Shown piece after piece: positions 4,614-5,387 of a stretch of DNA of 5,387 bases. A program made the translations under genes and the position numbers. Position 1 is the stretch's first letter, and every line of letters begins with the position of its first letter. The stretch lies in NCBI GenBank assembly GCA_018903055.1, contig JAHIPW010000135.1, positions 1-5,387 of the forward strand, read 5' to 3'. This stretch comes from a bacterium. Lineage in GTDB: Bacteria > UBP18 > UBA7526. The notes under the pieces are model-generated. The model was not told where the DNA came from and made no database searches. It saw only the letters and a program-made list of their open reading frames with translations.

Positions 4614-5191
4614 TTCCAGAACTCCCCTATTTTTTTCTTTAGAAGTTTATTTTTAATCCTTTTAGTAAAGGTGGTCATTCTCTTCCTATTTATCTTGTTA
4701 AGGTCCAAATCCTTCTTGTCAATGGTTCCCAGCCCTTTGATAGTGATATACAGCTGGTCAATGATGGCTTTTTCGGGATAGGCAATGAGAAAATTTTTCT
4801 CTTTTCGATAACCAAAGTATAATTCTGGTGATAAATGGATATATCTATACTCTTTGTTATTGACCTCAATTGTCTTACTTCTTGCCGTAGTAGCAGAAAG
4901 CATCTGGTAGGGGGTCTGAATTAATATGCCGTAGAAATTTAAAGCGCTTTCAAAGGACAGGTAAGATGGGTTATGAATAAAATTGGCTATTTCAAAGTCA
5001 TTTGCTTCTTTATAGGCATAGCGGTATTTACCTTTGGTGATAGAGAGTAATATCCCCTGATTTATCAGACGCTCTATTCTCTTATAAAGGGTGTTCTCCT
5101 TAGCGATGTTCAAGAGTTTTTTGAGGTCTTCTGTAGTAAAGAGAGACCTAGGGCATTGCTGTAAGATGGTCATGATTTCCGTATTTTTCAT
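4610..5191 (-). CDS. abiEi: AbiEi-family antitoxin / transcriptional autorepressor
   Basis: This is the antitoxin partner of the adjacent AbiEii toxin. Family members repress their own promoter through an N-terminal winged helix and neutralise the toxin without stable binding (type IV). There are 193 residues from ATG 5191. The winged helix is at ~1-60 (FTTEDLKKLLNI, TLYKRIERLINQGILLSI, TKGKYRYAY). The C-terminal AbiEi domain shows PSYLSFESALNFYGI (75-89) and AYPEKAIIDQLYI (137-149), both hallmark blocks. The frame is open further upstream to 5320, but 5191 is correct: AAGG (5199-5202) lies 7 nt upstream, and the longer version would cross the promoter and the transposase tail. The gene is preceded by a near-consensus promoter with an overlapping inverted repeat, and it ends in a 4-bp overlap with the toxin. 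It looks intact. Confidence 0.92.
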   Translation of the reverse strand: MKNTEIMTILQQCPRSLFTTEDLKKLLNIAKENTLYKRIERLINQGILLSITKGKYRYAYKEANDFEIANFIHNPSYLSFESALNFYGILIQTPYQMLSATTARSKTIEVNNKEYRYIHLSPELYFGYRKEKNFLIAYPEKAIIDQLYITIKGLGTIDKKDLDLNKINRKRMTTFTKRIKNKLLKKKIGEFWK

Positions 5192-5201
5192 AGTTGCACC
5201 T

Positions 5202-5223
5202 TCCTGTATAGAAGTATACAGGA
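5202..5223. promoter_or_regulatory. Inverted-repeat operator at the abiE promoter
   Basis: The perfect 9-bp arms tcctgtata (5202-5210) and tatacagga (5215-5223) surround the 4-bp spacer gaag. The site covers the -10 box and the predicted transcription start and ends next to the antitoxin Shine-Dalgarno. Characterised AbiEi proteins bind inverted repeats at their own promoter, so this is the expected autorepression site. Binding here is inferred. Confidence 0.8.
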
Positions 5224-5241
5224 TAATACATCGTATGTCAA
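5213..5241 (-). promoter_or_regulatory. sigma70-type promoter of the abiE operon
   Basis: On the minus strand, TTGACA (5241-5236) and TATACT (5218-5213) are separated by exactly 17 nt: a perfect -35 and five of six at the -10. Transcription would start near 5206, giving a leader of about 15 nt that holds little more than the Shine-Dalgarno. The -35 overlaps the TGA stop codon of the upstream transposase (5240-5238). Confidence 0.85.
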
Positions 5242-5387
5242 GTCTTTGTGCTGGCTGACCACATAGGTAACACTTTAGATGGACCACGAATTCTGATAAG
5301 TTCCTTTTCAGTATACTCAATTGGAGTTAAATAATCAAGGGATTGATGGGGACGATTAAAATTATACTCTATGAGCCATTTAGTTAG
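5238..5387 (-). mobile_element. C-terminal end of an integrase-core (DDE) transposase, IS481/IS3-like
   Basis: Reading from the window edge there are 49 codons and then TGA. The block WLIEYNFNRPHQSLDYLTPI is the signature that follows the catalytic glutamate in rve-type transposases (YN..RPHQ.LGY.TP), and the protein ends VLPMWSASTKT. The D, D and E residues and the rest of the gene lie beyond 5387, so integrity is unknown. The exact IS family cannot be settled from this tail. The stop is only 46 bp from the antitoxin start, so any terminal inverted repeat must lie between them, inside the abiE promoter and operator region, or be missing. No obvious terminal repeat can be identified without the other end of the element. 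Confidence 0.85.

Noticed and set aside
5192-5320. N-terminal extension of the antitoxin to 5320
   Set aside because: It would read through the promoter, operator and transposase tail. A well-placed ribosome binding site precedes the ATG at 5191.

Overview
The window looks like bacterial accessory DNA next to a housekeeping region. All supportable genes lie on the minus strand, so transcription runs from high to low coordinates. Two housekeeping-type genes sit at the left: the first 329 codons of the ribosome-associated GTPase TypA/BipA and a DEDDy (RNase D-like) 3'-5' exonuclease. The rest is AT-rich and shows a mobile or defence history: an integrase-core transposase tail, a complete AbiE-type toxin-antitoxin pair, a damaged restriction-modification locus, a DNA methyltransferase C-terminal scrap and an ORF6N (phage antirepressor-type) scrap. 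Shine-Dalgarno sequences are strong (AGGAGG, AAGGAG, GAGGAG). No RNA gene or other taxonomic marker is present. An environmental Gram-negative lineage such as Planctomycetota, Omnitrophota or Desulfobacterota would fit, but this is a guess.

Layout from right to left, in transcription order. 5387-5238: last 49 codons of a DDE transposase; its stop codon falls inside the -35 box of the next promoter. 5241-5202: promoter TTGACA-17-TATACT, with a 9-bp inverted repeat covering the -10. 5191-3849: abiEi-like antitoxin and abiEii-like toxin, overlapping by ATGA. 3848-3640: intergenic DNA with 10-bp-period repeats. 3639-3418: Dam-type adenine methylase reduced to its first ~60 residues. 3431-2685: restriction endonuclease-like gene, apparently intact. 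2673-2416: 85-residue protein, not recognised. 2397-2293: C-terminal scrap that looks like a DNA methyltransferase. 2245-2156: 29-residue lysine-rich peptide with a very strong ribosome binding site. 2132-2061: ORF6N remnant containing a perfect 13-bp-arm palindrome. 2020-1870: hairpin-rich DNA with no gene. 1809-1060: exonuclease whose C-terminal tail is encoded by a degenerate 7-bp tandem repeat, followed by an 8-bp-period repeat. 989-1: TypA/BipA, running off the window.

How the genes work together. AbiEi should bind the operator at its own promoter and repress the pair, keeping the AbiEii nucleotidyltransferase in check. The methylase and endonuclease once formed a restriction-modification pair, but the methylase has lost all catalytic motifs after its first one. 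The endonuclease is therefore orphaned in this window, which is the most notable feature here. I found no CRISPR array, tRNA, rRNA or riboswitch.
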